A DNA stretch of 64,000 bases from Oleiphilus sp. (GCA_006212045.1 PZPK01000015.1:39295-103294); one strand, 5' to 3'. Shown: positions 8,096-16,655, numbered from the stretch's first letter. The notes: a model not told the origin generated them from the letters alone. Numbers and translations are program-made.

Positions 8096-8266
8096 ATGGC
8101 GCGTGTGCGATTACTGCTACTAATCCCGATGATTATTGTCGAGTTGCTGCTCCTTATCGTTTGCTGGGTGGCAGCGCTCGTTAAACCTGTTGCAGCGGAA
8201 AAGATGAGTAGTTTTTGCACCCGTGTACTGCCTGATCTTGATTGGTACTTTGGAGCAAACAAATGA
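8096..8266 (+). CDS. Small membrane protein (56 aa)
   Basis: ATG at 8096 after AAAGGA. One long hydrophobic helix spans residues about 4-32, followed by a short soluble tail. It overlaps the next gene by an ATGA junction, so the two are probably co-translated. Confidence 0.5.
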   Translation: MARVRLLLLIPMIIVELLLLIVCWVAALVKPVAAEKMSSFCTRVLPDLDWYFGANK

Positions 8267-8460
8267 ACGAATTGGAGCAATCGAATATGAACAACAGAGT
8301 TTTGGTCTCAGTTAGTGAGAATGGGATACATGGTACACCAGCGTATGTGACTCCGGTCATTATTTGCGCAGACGAGAGTGCAGCTAAACGTTTTGAAAAG
8401 AAGAACCCGCTTCGTACTGGCCAGTACTACCAGAGGCGACTTGTCCCGAGTCAGGTTTAA
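8263..8460 (+). CDS. Small hypothetical protein (65 aa)
   Basis: Starts in an ATGA overlap with the previous gene. A second start at 8287 has its own GGAGC site. The segments TTGGAGCAAACAAATGAAC and TTGGAGCAATCGAATATGAAC are near-copies, so ribosome site plus start appear to be tandemly duplicated. No known domain. Confidence 0.5.
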   Translation: MNELEQSNMNNRVLVSVSENGIHGTPAYVTPVIICADESAAKRFEKKNPLRTGQYYQRRLVPSQV

Positions 8461-8737
8461 AGGCCTTGTCGGGGGGGGCGCTTTACACGTAACTCTCGGC
8501 AATTGTGGTGCCCTCCCCCACTCCGTCCTGGGTATCTCAACCCTTTAAAAGTTATTTCTTCGTCCTATGGAATACTCCTCAACAGGTTGGCAAATACAGC
8601 GCATTGACCATCACTGATCGCTTATGAAGCTACAGGCGGTTTGGTCGCGCTATTGGAAGTGCATCGCGGGATTCTGGCTAGTACTGGAGACTTTCGTGCA
8701 TTTACTAAACATTGAAATACACGTTGCTGGAGAAACC

Positions 8738-9166
8738 ATGACATACGTAGCTACATTCAATTACCAAGAACTCTCCACCATTCTGGCAGGGCTTCGCGTT
8801 TTGCAGGACATGATGGACGAGAGTGACCTTTCTGGGTTCCGTAAACTGCCGCACTTTGATGATGTTGAGCCATTGAATTCGGTCGAGATTGACGCGCTTT
8901 GCGAGCGTTTGAATTGTAGTCCTGAATATCTGGAAGGGCGTTATATCAGCGAGTGGCTAGAGGGCACAGTCCAAACTGACTGTCGGATTAACCTGGCGAA
9001 TTATGAGCTCAGCATTCGCTCTGCTGACTGTGACTATAACGGTCTACAACGTGAATACATTGAGGTAGCGGTGAACGGCAGTACTACGCGAATTGACGCT
9101 AAGGCCGGGGAACTCACGATCACGGGAAAAAATGCCTTGGCTGCTCTGCTTGGCCGTGGCGGTTGA
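8738..9166 (+). CDS. Hypothetical protein (142 aa)
   Basis: ATG at 8738 is preceded by CTGGAGAAA. The frame runs 38 codons further upstream but with a Trp/Cys-rich segment unlike a real N-terminus and no ribosome site. Soluble, mixed alpha/beta. Function unknown. Confidence 0.55.
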   Translation: MTYVATFNYQELSTILAGLRVLQDMMDESDLSGFRKLPHFDDVEPLNSVEIDALCERLNCSPEYLEGRYISEWLEGTVQTDCRINLANYELSIRSADCDYNGLQREYIEVAVNGSTTRIDAKAGELTITGKNALAALLGRGG

Positions 9167-9295
9167 TGCCAATTGGCGTAGCCGCAGTTAAAGCATTTCG
9201 ATGTCCGGGCAAGATTCAATAATCGAAATGCCTCCCTATGAGATCCTGTCTAACGTCAACGGCACGCAGGTGCAGCGCCTGTAAGGGGATAGAGA

Positions 9296-9658
9296 ATGAA
9301 TTATTCGAGCGTTAAAGCACAAATCAGCACGCTTAGAAACGAGGCGAAGCGCGTGGCCCAAAGCGGTTATGCAGTTGTTCGCAGTCGAGGGGTGTTCTTG
9401 AGTGGTTATGATGACAAGGGGCAAAAAATCGGTGATGGGGAGGACCATAGATTATCCGGTACCAGAAAGGATCTGGTAGCAGCCATCGACCGGTTACGAT
9501 CCAAGGGCGCAAGCGTATTGACCATCAATGGTGGATTTGACGGAACGCATACGGTGGCTGATTGGGGTGATGACTACTATGACCCTTGGGTAAGTGACTG
9601 GAGTTTCAATATTGAATACCGGGATGGCCAGTTTTCTGTCTCGGAAACTTTCTCATAA
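9296..9658 (+). CDS. Hypothetical protein (120 aa)
   Basis: AAGGGGATAG precedes the ATG. C-terminal half is rich in Trp, Asp and Tyr (DWGDDYYDPWVSDW). No family recognised. The leader carries CTATGAGATCCTGTC, related to the leaders at 10.05 and 12.22 kb. Confidence 0.55.
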   Translation: MNYSSVKAQISTLRNEAKRVAQSGYAVVRSRGVFLSGYDDKGQKIGDGEDHRLSGTRKDLVAAIDRLRSKGASVLTINGGFDGTHTVADWGDDYYDPWVSDWSFNIEYRDGQFSVSETFS

Positions 9659-9705
9659 GAGCATCGTAGAACATTTGCTCCCATAACCAATTCTTGGAGG
9701 TCCGC

Positions 9706-9969
9706 ATGATTTCAACTGATCAAGCAATCACAGCCATCTCAACTGCAGAGGCGATTGCATTTAACTCTGATTCCAATGATGAGGAATTAGGGCTGCTTTC
9801 GGCATTTTTCAATTCAGCAGTCAGGCATGTTCCCGAAGACAAACTTGGTGAGCTGTTGAAGGCGCTGGAGCAAGATCTGGACAAGGTGCTAGCCGATCCT
9901 GGGGAATCCCAGTGTGCGGACGTGGAAAGCTTTAAATCGTTTCTAGAGAGTATCGAACCCGTTTCATAA
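9706..9969 (+). CDS. Small acidic hypothetical protein (87 aa)
   Basis: ATG at 9706 follows TTGGAGG. Acidic, strongly helical. No motif. Confidence 0.55.
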   Translation: MISTDQAITAISTAEAIAFNSDSNDEELGLLSAFFNSAVRHVPEDKLGELLKALEQDLDKVLADPGESQCADVESFKSFLESIEPVS

Positions 9970-10036
9970 ACCAGAGAGACCATGGTTGAACGATTGTTGC
10001 TGGGATAACACTAACACCGGTGTTGGGACGCAGGAA

Positions 10037-10137
10037 TGCTCTAAAAAACATTATTGCTTGCTGTGAGATCCTATCTCTACAGGGTCAGTGTCGAACAAAC
10101 TCGACACCACATATTGAAACCTTCTTAAGGAATCAGG
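10037..10137 (+). repeat. Duplicated 100-bp leader, copy 1
   Basis: CTCTAAAAAACATTATTGC, TGCTGTGAGATCCTATC and CTACAGGGTCAGT, then TATTGAAACCTTC, recur in the same order and spacing at 12204-12300. An AACACCGGTGTT palindrome lies just upstream (10013-10024). Each copy ends at the ribosome site of an unrelated gene. Confidence 0.65.
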
Positions 10138-10139
10138 TC

Positions 10140-10619
10140 ATGATGACACAGTTGGATACCAAAACCATTAAGGCGATTGAGCAGCATCTTCAAAGTGGCT
10201 ACTACCCAAAGGGTCAGTCAGCCGCATGTGGGCGCGTTATTTTGGCCATTAAATTGGGTAAAATTCGCATCTCGAAAGAGCGGAGTGACGACTGGACCTT
10301 CAAAGAGCTGGCGGGTGACTTGTTTTCTGAAGAAGCCAACCCTGACATTTCACCCAAGACTCTTCGCAAGCAGGCTGCTGCGTTTAAGCAGAGGATTTAT
10401 AGGGCGGGGGTCTGGACGATGGTGTCGGAATACTGGACTGGTCGGGAGTGGGAAAGCCTTACCGGTATTCGCGACAACAGCATTGGGGGCTTCGTAGGTA
10501 GCGATTTTTTTGGCAGTGGGTATGAGCTGCAAATCATGGAATCGGCCTTAACGGCCTATGAGCAACAGGACTTGGATGATCAGGGATTTGTGATTGACCC
10601 CTTCTTGAAGGCGGCTTGA
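10140..10619 (+). CDS. Hypothetical protein (160 aa)
   Basis: ATG at 10140 (or 10143) follows TTAAGGAATCAGG. The longer upstream frame would be read through the duplicated leader, so I rejected it. The basic/aromatic middle (KTLRKQAAAFKQRIYRAG) could bind nucleic acid. No family recognised. Confidence 0.5.
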   Translation: MMTQLDTKTIKAIEQHLQSGYYPKGQSAACGRVILAIKLGKIRISKERSDDWTFKELAGDLFSEEANPDISPKTLRKQAAAFKQRIYRAGVWTMVSEYWTGREWESLTGIRDNSIGGFVGSDFFGSGYELQIMESALTAYEQQDLDDQGFVIDPFLKAA

Positions 10620-10652
10620 ATCTGTAATTACAACTTACGTGTGGAGACTAGT

Positions 10653-10871
10653 ATGCACAGTTATCAAAAAGGTGATCCTGTTCGTGTATCAAACGGTGAG
10701 GCCGAACCACCGAAGCACCATACGCGCAAGCACGCAAAATGGTGTTTCAGAAACTACGATGGTTTCATTCATAGTGTGGACTCTTGTGGACGGGTGATGG
10801 TTGATGAGTCAGGCAAGGGTGCTCTGGTTAGGTCTCATCCCCCGCATCAGGTAACGCCCCGGGACGTGTAA
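10653..10871 (+). CDS. Small basic hypothetical protein (72 aa)
   Basis: ATG at 10653 with GTGGAGA upstream. Histidine- and lysine-rich (PPKHHTRKHAKW), with a KGDPVRV start that resembles small SH3-like beta barrels. That resemblance is weak. Confidence 0.5.
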   Translation: MHSYQKGDPVRVSNGEAEPPKHHTRKHAKWCFRNYDGFIHSVDSCGRVMVDESGKGALVRSHPPHQVTPRDV

Positions 10872-10927
10872 AGAGAGGTTCGGGTTCTTCGTGTCGAGCC
10901 ATGGAGGGCCGCCTGTTATGCTTCCGA

Positions 10928-10972
10928 CTCTTTAAATAAGCATTACTGGGCACTATGAGATGATGGGTTTGT
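10928..10972 (+). promoter_or_regulatory. Leader of the TAAATAAGC...ATGAGATGATG type, copy 2
   Basis: CTCTTTAAATAAGC followed by ACTATGAGATGATGGGTTT, matching 7098-7151. It precedes the 81-aa gene by about 50 bases. Confidence 0.45.
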
Positions 10973-11019
10973 AAGGCAGTGATGCAACTTGAGACCACAG
11001 CGCTAGAGGGTTAGAGCAT

Positions 11020-11265
11020 ATGAAAATTGTAGAGATTCCAGCAGTGCTTCGCATTTTTGTTGATGATGATGTGACGCAAGAAGCGATAAACAGATTGGCC
11101 GAAGGGATGGTGAGTGAGGCCTGTGGAACTGTGTGTGAGACAGATTTGCATGAGGATCTCAAGGAGCACCTGAAAGGCGCAGATTTGTCAGGGGGTGAGC
11201 GGATACTGGAGGCTGATCTGTGGGTATTCGAGAAACCGGTCAATCCGGTTGTACACCCGTGCTAA
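11020..11265 (+). CDS. Small hypothetical protein (81 aa)
   Basis: GAGGGTTAGAG precedes the ATG. Acidic; starts with a beta-like segment (KIVEIPAVLRIFVDDD), then helices with two cysteines. Function unknown. Confidence 0.5.
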   Translation: MKIVEIPAVLRIFVDDDVTQEAINRLAEGMVSEACGTVCETDLHEDLKEHLKGADLSGGERILEADLWVFEKPVNPVVHPC

Positions 11266-11359
11266 AAGTTACTTGGGCGTAAAAGCACAGGTATGGCAGC
11301 AAGGCGGTGGGAGCCCGCGCTGGACGTAACCGGCACACTATCTTTTTAGGGAGAAGAGT

Positions 11360-11647
11360 ATGAAATTATATACGTTGGAAAAGGTGCTCTATTTTGCGAA
11401 CCAGCAAAAAGGGCTTCACGTATCGGTCGATGAGCGCCGAGGTACAGACTTGATGGAGCGCGTTGAACGATCGCTAGGCAAAGGCTGGATCATCCAAGTT
11501 GCTGAAGACGATTCAGGGCGGTATTTCAAGACCACTACCAAGGGGAAGGTTCAGCTTCTGCGACTCCAGATCCAATGGCGCAAGCAGCACGGCAGAAGCA
11601 CTGACGAGCATGAGCAGGAACTTGCAGCACTCGCTCACCAGCTCTAG
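11360..11647 (+). CDS. Small hypothetical protein (95 aa)
   Basis: AGGGAGAAG precedes the ATG. Amphipathic helical protein with a basic C-terminal half. No family recognised. Confidence 0.55.
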   Translation: MKLYTLEKVLYFANQQKGLHVSVDERRGTDLMERVERSLGKGWIIQVAEDDSGRYFKTTTKGKVQLLRLQIQWRKQHGRSTDEHEQELAALAHQL

Positions 11648-11712
11648 GTAGCGTTTGATCACAACAAAGCGACTACAAGGTCGCTTGCACGATTACTAAA
11701 AATGGCGGTTAT

Positions 11713-11895
11713 ATGAAGGACAACAATCACAGCTACATACGCGTTTCATTCCCTTACTTGTGGGTACGAGTACCCCGCAAAGTTGCCTCCTGGTTTTCTT
11801 CAAAAGACTGGGTATGGGTTGACACACAGGTAGGGCGCAAAGTTAAGCGGCCCAAAAAGCAACAATGTCGTAAAGGAGTGCATCAAAGTGGGTGA
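11713..11895 (+). CDS. Small basic hypothetical protein (60 aa)
   Basis: Weak ribosome site (GGCGGTT). Rich in Trp and Lys/Arg (WVRVPRKVASWF, RKVKRPKKQ). It overlaps the next gene by eight bases and contains that gene's AAAGGAGTG site, suggesting coupling. Confidence 0.4.
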   Translation: MKDNNHSYIRVSFPYLWVRVPRKVASWFSSKDWVWVDTQVGRKVKRPKKQQCRKGVHQSG

Positions 11896-12106
11896 GCAAA
11901 ACCTACTGAAGGTTGGCGATATTCTTGTGACTAAAACCTTTATGGGTACGCATAAGTACCCCATCACCAGAGTCACAAAAACACTCGCAAAGAGTAAGCG
12001 CAAAAGTGACGGTTATGAGTACACGTTCAAGCGAGAAATCAGTGACAACATGAGCCACCCATGCGAGCAGTGGTCAACCACTGAATACAACGTTATTAAG
12101 CAGTAA
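11888..12106 (+). CDS. Small basic hypothetical protein (72 aa)
   Basis: GTG start with AAAGGAGTG upstream. Lysine-rich, beta-prone N-terminus (LLKVGDILVTKTF). No known family. Confidence 0.5.
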   Translation: MGEQNLLKVGDILVTKTFMGTHKYPITRVTKTLAKSKRKSDGYEYTFKREISDNMSHPCEQWSTTEYNVIKQ

Positions 12107-12124
12107 TGTCGTTAATTGCTTTAA

Positions 12125-12207
12125 AGATGGCACTCCAGATGTTCGATAAGCAGGCCGAAACCCGCGGGCGAAAGCTGTTTGTAGTGCGGCTCGCAGGAGT
12201 GCCATCT
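12125..12207. repeat. Long perfect inverted repeat with a 59-base loop
   Basis: AGATGGCACTCC (12125-12136) and GGAGTGCCATCT (12196-12207) are exact reverse complements. The loop contains CCCGCGGG. No T-run follows at once, so this is not a simple terminator. It directly abuts duplicated leader copy 2 and may be an RNA structure or a recombination/ssDNA hairpin. Confidence 0.6.
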
Positions 12208-12300
12208 CTAAAAACATTATCGCCTGCTGTGAGATCCTATCGCTACAGGGTCAGTTGAGAACCATCTCGTGACCAATTATTGAAACCTTCATGGGGTACT
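12204..12300 (+). repeat. Duplicated 100-bp leader, copy 2
   Basis: Carries the same ordered blocks as 10037-10137: CTAAAAACATTATCGCCTGC, TGTGAGATCCTATCGC, TACAGGGTCAGTTG and TATTGAAACCTTC. It precedes the membrane-protein gene at 12304. Confidence 0.65.
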
Positions 12301-12303
12301 GGG

Positions 12304-12645
12304 ATGAAAATCATGCGATGGATACTGATCAATGGCGGCTTTCTGTTGGCCATGTACTTTGGGTTATTCGAAGGAATTGAAGTTGCAACAAACGTTGTTT
12401 TGTTAATCGCGTGGGTGACGATTATCGTGTCACCTTTCATGCTCACAGATAGCTTTCTGGCTCAAAGCCAAGGCCGAAAAAGATCAGTTCCAGGCTTGCT
12501 AGATGGCCTGTTCGATTCGCTCGTGGTTCTTCTATTTGCTTGGTTCGGGTACTTGGCTACGGCTGTATTTTATGTGCTTCACCCCATTGTTGTAGCGCGT
12601 TTTTGGAAGCGACTTGAACAGCTTGAAACGAGTCCGGGGGGATAA
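12304..12645 (+). CDS. Small membrane protein (113 aa)
   Basis: ATG at 12304 after CATGGGGTACTGGG. Hydrophobic helices at about residues 4-20, 27-45 and 62-88 of the product, with a basic tail. No family recognised. Confidence 0.55.
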   Translation: MKIMRWILINGGFLLAMYFGLFEGIEVATNVVLLIAWVTIIVSPFMLTDSFLAQSQGRKRSVPGLLDGLFDSLVVLLFAWFGYLATAVFYVLHPIVVARFWKRLEQLETSPGG

Positions 12646-12690
12646 TCTGTTGTGTAGGCGTGATTCAGTTGATTGAAAAAGGATGGGGCT

Positions 12691-13164
12691 ATGTTGTTAA
12701 TTGATTGTGTGCTCAAAGCAGTAAAAAGTGTACCGGGACCGAATGGTGATGATCCGGATTTTAATGCAAGCATTGCAATGATCCAGAGTTACATCGGCCA
12801 AGACGATGGCGGGCTTGCCGCTTTGTTTTTTGACGATGATGTACTGGAACGTTGGAGCAGAGGCAATTCTGATGCTCGTGTTGTTATTGCCGGTGAGTAC
12901 GTTTCTTTCGAGACCCATTACGGCTGGGAGTGTCCGGAGGAGGCGCAGGAGATTAATGAGCCCAATGATCTGTTTAATCGTATTTCCAGCCTACCTACTG
13001 ATGTTATCGTCATTCTAGAAGCTTACGAGAAGCTTCTGGAAACGGGCGCTTATGATCGCTATGCGCTTTGCAAGCTGTTGCTATCAGAAATGAAGCTAAA
13101 GGGCCTTTGGTTTGACTTTGGACTGGATGGTGTTCCGTATGGGCTGCGCCAACTGCCAACGTAA
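12691..13164 (+). CDS. Hypothetical protein (157 aa)
   Basis: ATG at 12691 with AAGGATGGGG upstream. Acidic soluble alpha/beta protein. No motif recognised. Confidence 0.55.
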   Translation: MLLIDCVLKAVKSVPGPNGDDPDFNASIAMIQSYIGQDDGGLAALFFDDDVLERWSRGNSDARVVIAGEYVSFETHYGWECPEEAQEINEPNDLFNRISSLPTDVIVILEAYEKLLETGAYDRYALCKLLLSEMKLKGLWFDFGLDGVPYGLRQLPT

Positions 13165-13272
13165 TAGCTTTTCAAGCATGGCCCTAATTCAAAATCACTT
13201 CTGTCCGGGCATGGGAAGATAGGGGGTATTGAAAGAGACACCTTGAACCTACATTTGCCAAGAGGAAGAGCT

Positions 13273-13593
13273 ATGTCAAAGCAATATCAACCGTCAGACG
13301 TTAAATGGGGCGAGTTTATCGCAGTGCTTATTGGTGGTTACTCCGTCAGCATGACAGAGGATAAGCAAGGCAACCCTATGCCATTTCTTTACGACACAAA
13401 GACGGAAGTTGAATCAGAAATTCAGGATGCGATCGACGCTTACAACGAGCAGATTGCCGAGGGTGATCGAGATGCTGATGACGAGTACGAAGGCGAAGCA
13501 TTTCCCTGTGTGGTTGAAGGAGACGAAATCGTATTGCTTTGCGAGCATTCTCTGGAAGAACTTGAGCGGATCAATTGGCGAGAGGGGCGTTAG
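13273..13593 (+). CDS. Acidic hypothetical protein (106 aa)
   Basis: ATG at 13273 with AGAGGAAG upstream. Very acidic middle (EGDRDADDEYEGE). Function unknown; DNA mimicry is possible but unsupported beyond charge. Confidence 0.55.
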   Translation: MSKQYQPSDVKWGEFIAVLIGGYSVSMTEDKQGNPMPFLYDTKTEVESEIQDAIDAYNEQIAEGDRDADDEYEGEAFPCVVEGDEIVLLCEHSLEELERINWREGR

Positions 13594-13643
13594 ACACTGT
13601 CAGACGCTATACCGATATGTATAGATAAACGGTAAGGTGCTAT

Positions 13644-13796
13644 ATGTGTGAATGTTCAGATTCAGGCGATCCTACGACCTGTGAGGATCGTTTAAACTGC
13701 TGTGACTGCGGGACGGATGATCCGTAAAACGGATGTGGGTGCCGCGGCTGCTGGTCGTGTAACGCATGCGAGGAATGCCGGGGCAGCGCTAACTAA
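13644..13796 (+). pseudogene. Cys-rich small protein with an in-frame TAA
   Basis: TAAGGT precedes an ATG at 13644. The frame reads 27 codons with six cysteines (including CCDC), stops at TAA 13725-13727, then continues in the same frame for 22 codons with seven more cysteines before TAA 13794-13796. The cysteine pattern runs across the stop, as if one metal-binding or disulfide-rich protein of about 50 residues were interrupted. Options are a nonsense mutation, a sequencing error, or stop-codon read-through. Confidence 0.45.
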
Positions 13797-13827
13797 ATGC
13801 ACTGGGACAATTTGGAGAGGTAGAAAA

Positions 13828-14019
13828 ATGCGTACAATCATCAAGCAGCGCAGGCTGGTACCGGATAAGGCTGGCTACCAGCATCGTGGCCAACATGCTT
13901 CTTTGGCGGTAACCCAAGATGGTTATAGGGCGTGGGGTTTTGGGCCAGCTGCGGCCGCTGCAGACGCTGCGGCGGTGGATAAGGTGGCGCGTTTGGCGGG
14001 CAAGTGCTTGTCTAGCTGA
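13828..14019 (+). CDS. Small Ala-rich hypothetical protein (63 aa)
   Basis: ATG at 13828 after GGAGAGG. Basic N-terminus and an alanine-rich tail (GPAAAAADAAAVDK). It converges with the minus-strand gene at 14024. Function unknown. Confidence 0.5.
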   Translation: MRTIIKQRRLVPDKAGYQHRGQHASLAVTQDGYRAWGFGPAAAAADAAAVDKVARLAGKCLSS

Positions 14020-14023
14020 CAGC

Positions 14024-14755
14024 TTAACCCAAGTGAGTAAACTCGATAATCCCGTGATAATGCCGGTCATCAATGGCTGTACATGTGACCTTGGCCCGGT
14101 TCCACAGGCGATTGCTGATGTTGCGGGTTATCTGTTTTTCAGACATTAACGCGGTACGATAATCGAATATACCGGGCACCTCTTGTCTTCTATCGATCCG
14201 CACTTGAAACTTTCCAGCCTTTTCTTCAACTTGGTTGTCACCACCGCAATGCAACAGGCTCATGTGATTACCGGAATGCCCGCCTTGGACAAGTGTACGG
14301 CCCAAATCCTTCATTTCATCCGCGATATAGGCTTTTTGTGCGATGACGTGCGTTGGCAACATCAAGTCCATTTCGACATAGGATTCTTTCTCGTCGTTCG
14401 ATTCAATGACTGCTTTCCGGAAATTGGATATTTCGCAATGATCAACCCAGTCAAAGCTTAGGTAATTCGTATGCTTGCGGATATATTCGCGCGCATCTGA
14501 TTCAGAATTCACGGGCTCATAGCGGCAAGTAGGAATAATTAGCTTGATTCCGGTACCTGTCGTATCGAAATTAATCATGCAACGTCTACACAGGAGGTTG
14601 TTTAACAGGGTGGGAAACTCGGTCTTGCCCTTTCTGAATTTCCCCGCGACATACTTTTGATTGACATCATCCCCTATGAAGAACCCGGTATAGATCAGGA
14701 AGAAAATAATAGGCGCAAGCCCCAGTGGTAGCACCAGCATCATAGTTCCGAACAT
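14024..14755 (-). CDS. Membrane-anchored hypothetical protein (243 aa)
   Basis: Start ATG at 14755 follows AAAAGGATGAG on the minus strand. One N-terminal hydrophobic helix (about residues 3-27), then a soluble domain of about 210 residues with paired cysteines (CRRC near 56-59) and no recognised fold. It is divergent from the methyltransferase gene at 14970. Confidence 0.6.
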   Translation of the reverse strand: MFGTMMLVLPLGLAPIIFFLIYTGFFIGDDVNQKYVAGKFRKGKTEFPTLLNNLLCRRCMINFDTTGTGIKLIIPTCRYEPVNSESDAREYIRKHTNYLSFDWVDHCEISNFRKAVIESNDEKESYVEMDLMLPTHVIAQKAYIADEMKDLGRTLVQGGHSGNHMSLLHCGGDNQVEEKAGKFQVRIDRRQEVPGIFDYRTALMSEKQITRNISNRLWNRAKVTCTAIDDRHYHGIIEFTHLG

Positions 14756-14969
14756 TCTTAGCTCATCCTTTTATTGTTTTACTTGTCGCGCAGTAGTCGG
14801 TTGACCAGATTATTGAACAATGCGTTAGCGTATCACATCTGCACGACAATGAATCTCGACACTGGTATGGCCCCAGATCCAACGCAATACAAAATACTTT
14901 CAAGCGAGATGGCGATAATTCTTCTGTCAACGGCCCCAGGGTCACAACCTGAGCATAAGAGAGATCGCT

Positions 14970-16199
14970 ATGTATCTGACGAATATCGAAAGTCGCAAAG
15001 ACTACAAAGACTGTCTTGCATTGACCTCCGAAATACCGAGGGAATTTCTTTACGATTGTGGCTCTACTAGTGAGGCGCCCTTAGGTTATACAACGACCAC
15101 ATTCAAGGAACATCTGAGTGTGGACGAGGTGCCAAATCAGACCTCTAAATGCATCGGTGTTTACACTGATACTGACATTGAGCTTGAAAGTGAAGGGTTT
15201 GACCTCCCTGACTGCTCCATGTCTATGCCGTTTGAACAGCTCGGATACTTTAAATGGTTGCAGGCAAACGCACATACGAAAGCGACCGGCCACAGGATAG
15301 AGGACAAACGCCATTACCTCGCGTCTCTGGGGTTCGTCAGGGGGCGCGATAAACTCACGGAAGACCAGTTGACGATTCTTCGGCATGCGCATGATGCCTT
15401 CTGGTCAGCCCAGGTTCACAATTCAGGAACGTGTCGCGAGGATACGTTGAGTCCTCATCTTGCCGAGTTGGCAATGATGATCCCTGACGGCGAATGGTTG
15501 CGACTCCCTCAAACTCCATTGAAGCATTACGCAAAGATTAAAGGCCTTCTGACAACGGCCGGAGGAACATATCGTAAGAACGCGTTTTGTTTCTCAGGAA
15601 AGGATGCCGGTGCAGTCCAGTCTGCGTTGCTCGATGGTAGGGAGCTTAATGACAAGAAGAAATACCAGTTTTTTGAAACGCCGCCTGAGCTTGTGGCGTT
15701 GGTAATGGAAAAGCTTTCGCTGCAAGCTGGTGAACGCTGGCTGGAACCTTCCGCCGGACAAGGGGCTCTCGCAAACGCCGCACTCGTGCGCTCCGAGCAT
15801 GGTGTAGTGGTGGAATTGATGCCCGAGAATGCGCAGGCCCTACGCGCACAAGACTACCAGCCAATCGTTGCTGATTTCTTGGCCCTTGGTAAAGACGAAC
15901 TCGGCCAATTCGACAAAATTTGCGCTAACCCTCCTTTCACAAATAATCAGGACTGTGCCCATATTCGTAAAATGTATGACTGTCACTTAAAGCCCCGTGG
16001 CCGCTTGGTCAGTTTTGCCAGTACATCATGGATGCATGGCAGCCAGAAAACACAGATCGCTTTTCGCAAGTGGCTGGATGAGGTTGGCGCTGAGGTTCAG
16101 GTGCTGGAGTCCGGCGCGTTTAAATCCTCAGGTACCTCCGTTGCAACCACCCTGATCACAATCAATAACACGGTCAATGGCGAGCGCGCTGCGGCCTAA
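14970..16199 (+). CDS. DNA adenine-type methyltransferase (409 aa)
   Basis: The C-terminal half is a class I SAM-dependent methyltransferase: LEPSAGQGALA (about 258-268) is the SAM-binding motif I, and NPPF (about 320-323) is the catalytic motif of amino-methyltransferases. A separate N-terminal domain of about 220 residues is not recognised and may recognise DNA or be a plasmid-specific addition. GAGAGA precedes the ATG. No restriction endonuclease gene is adjacent, so the enzyme is probably solitary; protection against host restriction is an inference from that. Confidence 0.8.
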   Translation: MYLTNIESRKDYKDCLALTSEIPREFLYDCGSTSEAPLGYTTTTFKEHLSVDEVPNQTSKCIGVYTDTDIELESEGFDLPDCSMSMPFEQLGYFKWLQANAHTKATGHRIEDKRHYLASLGFVRGRDKLTEDQLTILRHAHDAFWSAQVHNSGTCREDTLSPHLAELAMMIPDGEWLRLPQTPLKHYAKIKGLLTTAGGTYRKNAFCFSGKDAGAVQSALLDGRELNDKKKYQFFETPPELVALVMEKLSLQAGERWLEPSAGQGALANAALVRSEHGVVVELMPENAQALRAQDYQPIVADFLALGKDELGQFDKICANPPFTNNQDCAHIRKMYDCHLKPRGRLVSFASTSWMHGSQKTQIAFRKWLDEVGAEVQVLESGAFKSSGTSVATTLITINNTVNGERAAA

Positions 16200-16331
16200 A
16201 CAGTGACGCGATGCCGGGGTGAACGCTGAGTGCTTAGGGTCCTTATCAGCGCTGCGCTTTGGAAATTCATTCTCTTGTGTGCCTTTACTATGTGTATAGC
16301 TTCAGTAATCGCCATATGGGAGACGACAGCA

Positions 16332-16655
16332 ATGCAGATTATCAAAAACGACCGTAGTGATCAGGACCTGACAGAAGCCTTTCAGCACGCAGCGGTTAAT
16401 GCGGTGCGGGACTTTATTGGTGAATCCAAGCTGCAAAGTATCACCTTGTTCGAGACGTTTCACGGCTTTGTCGTTGAGTTCAAACTGAAAGAGCAATACC
16501 GTGTTTTCAGTAAGGCCCCGGCCCGTCTTGATCAAACTGACATGCGTTTTTGGTCGGGCATTGCTCCGAAACTGCGTTGGTTTGAACTGGGTGAGGGCAC
16601 CACCACTATCGCCTTGTTTCGAACAGCGAGTCTGATGCAAAGAGGGGTGTTGTAG
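16332..16655 (+). CDS. Small hypothetical protein (107 aa)
   Basis: ATG at 16332 is preceded by GGGAGACGA. A longer frame from 16230 would add a hydrophobic segment but has a poorer start. Alpha/beta soluble protein, no motif. Confidence 0.5.
   Translation: MQIIKNDRSDQDLTEAFQHAAVNAVRDFIGESKLQSITLFETFHGFVVEFKLKEQYRVFSKAPARLDQTDMRFWSGIAPKLRWFELGEGTTTIALFRTASLMQRGVL

Noticed and set aside
11274..11286. A single GGGCGTAAAAG resembling one origin iteron
   Set aside because: Isolated copy with no partner at 22 bp; likely chance.
12125..12207. Integron attC site
   Set aside because: The arms lack the RYYYAAC/GTTRRRY core sites and no integrase gene is in the window.
50..14019. Left array as an ordinary prophage
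   Set aside because: No terminase, portal, capsid, tail or lysis genes are visible; short single genes with repeated leaders fit a plasmid accessory region better.
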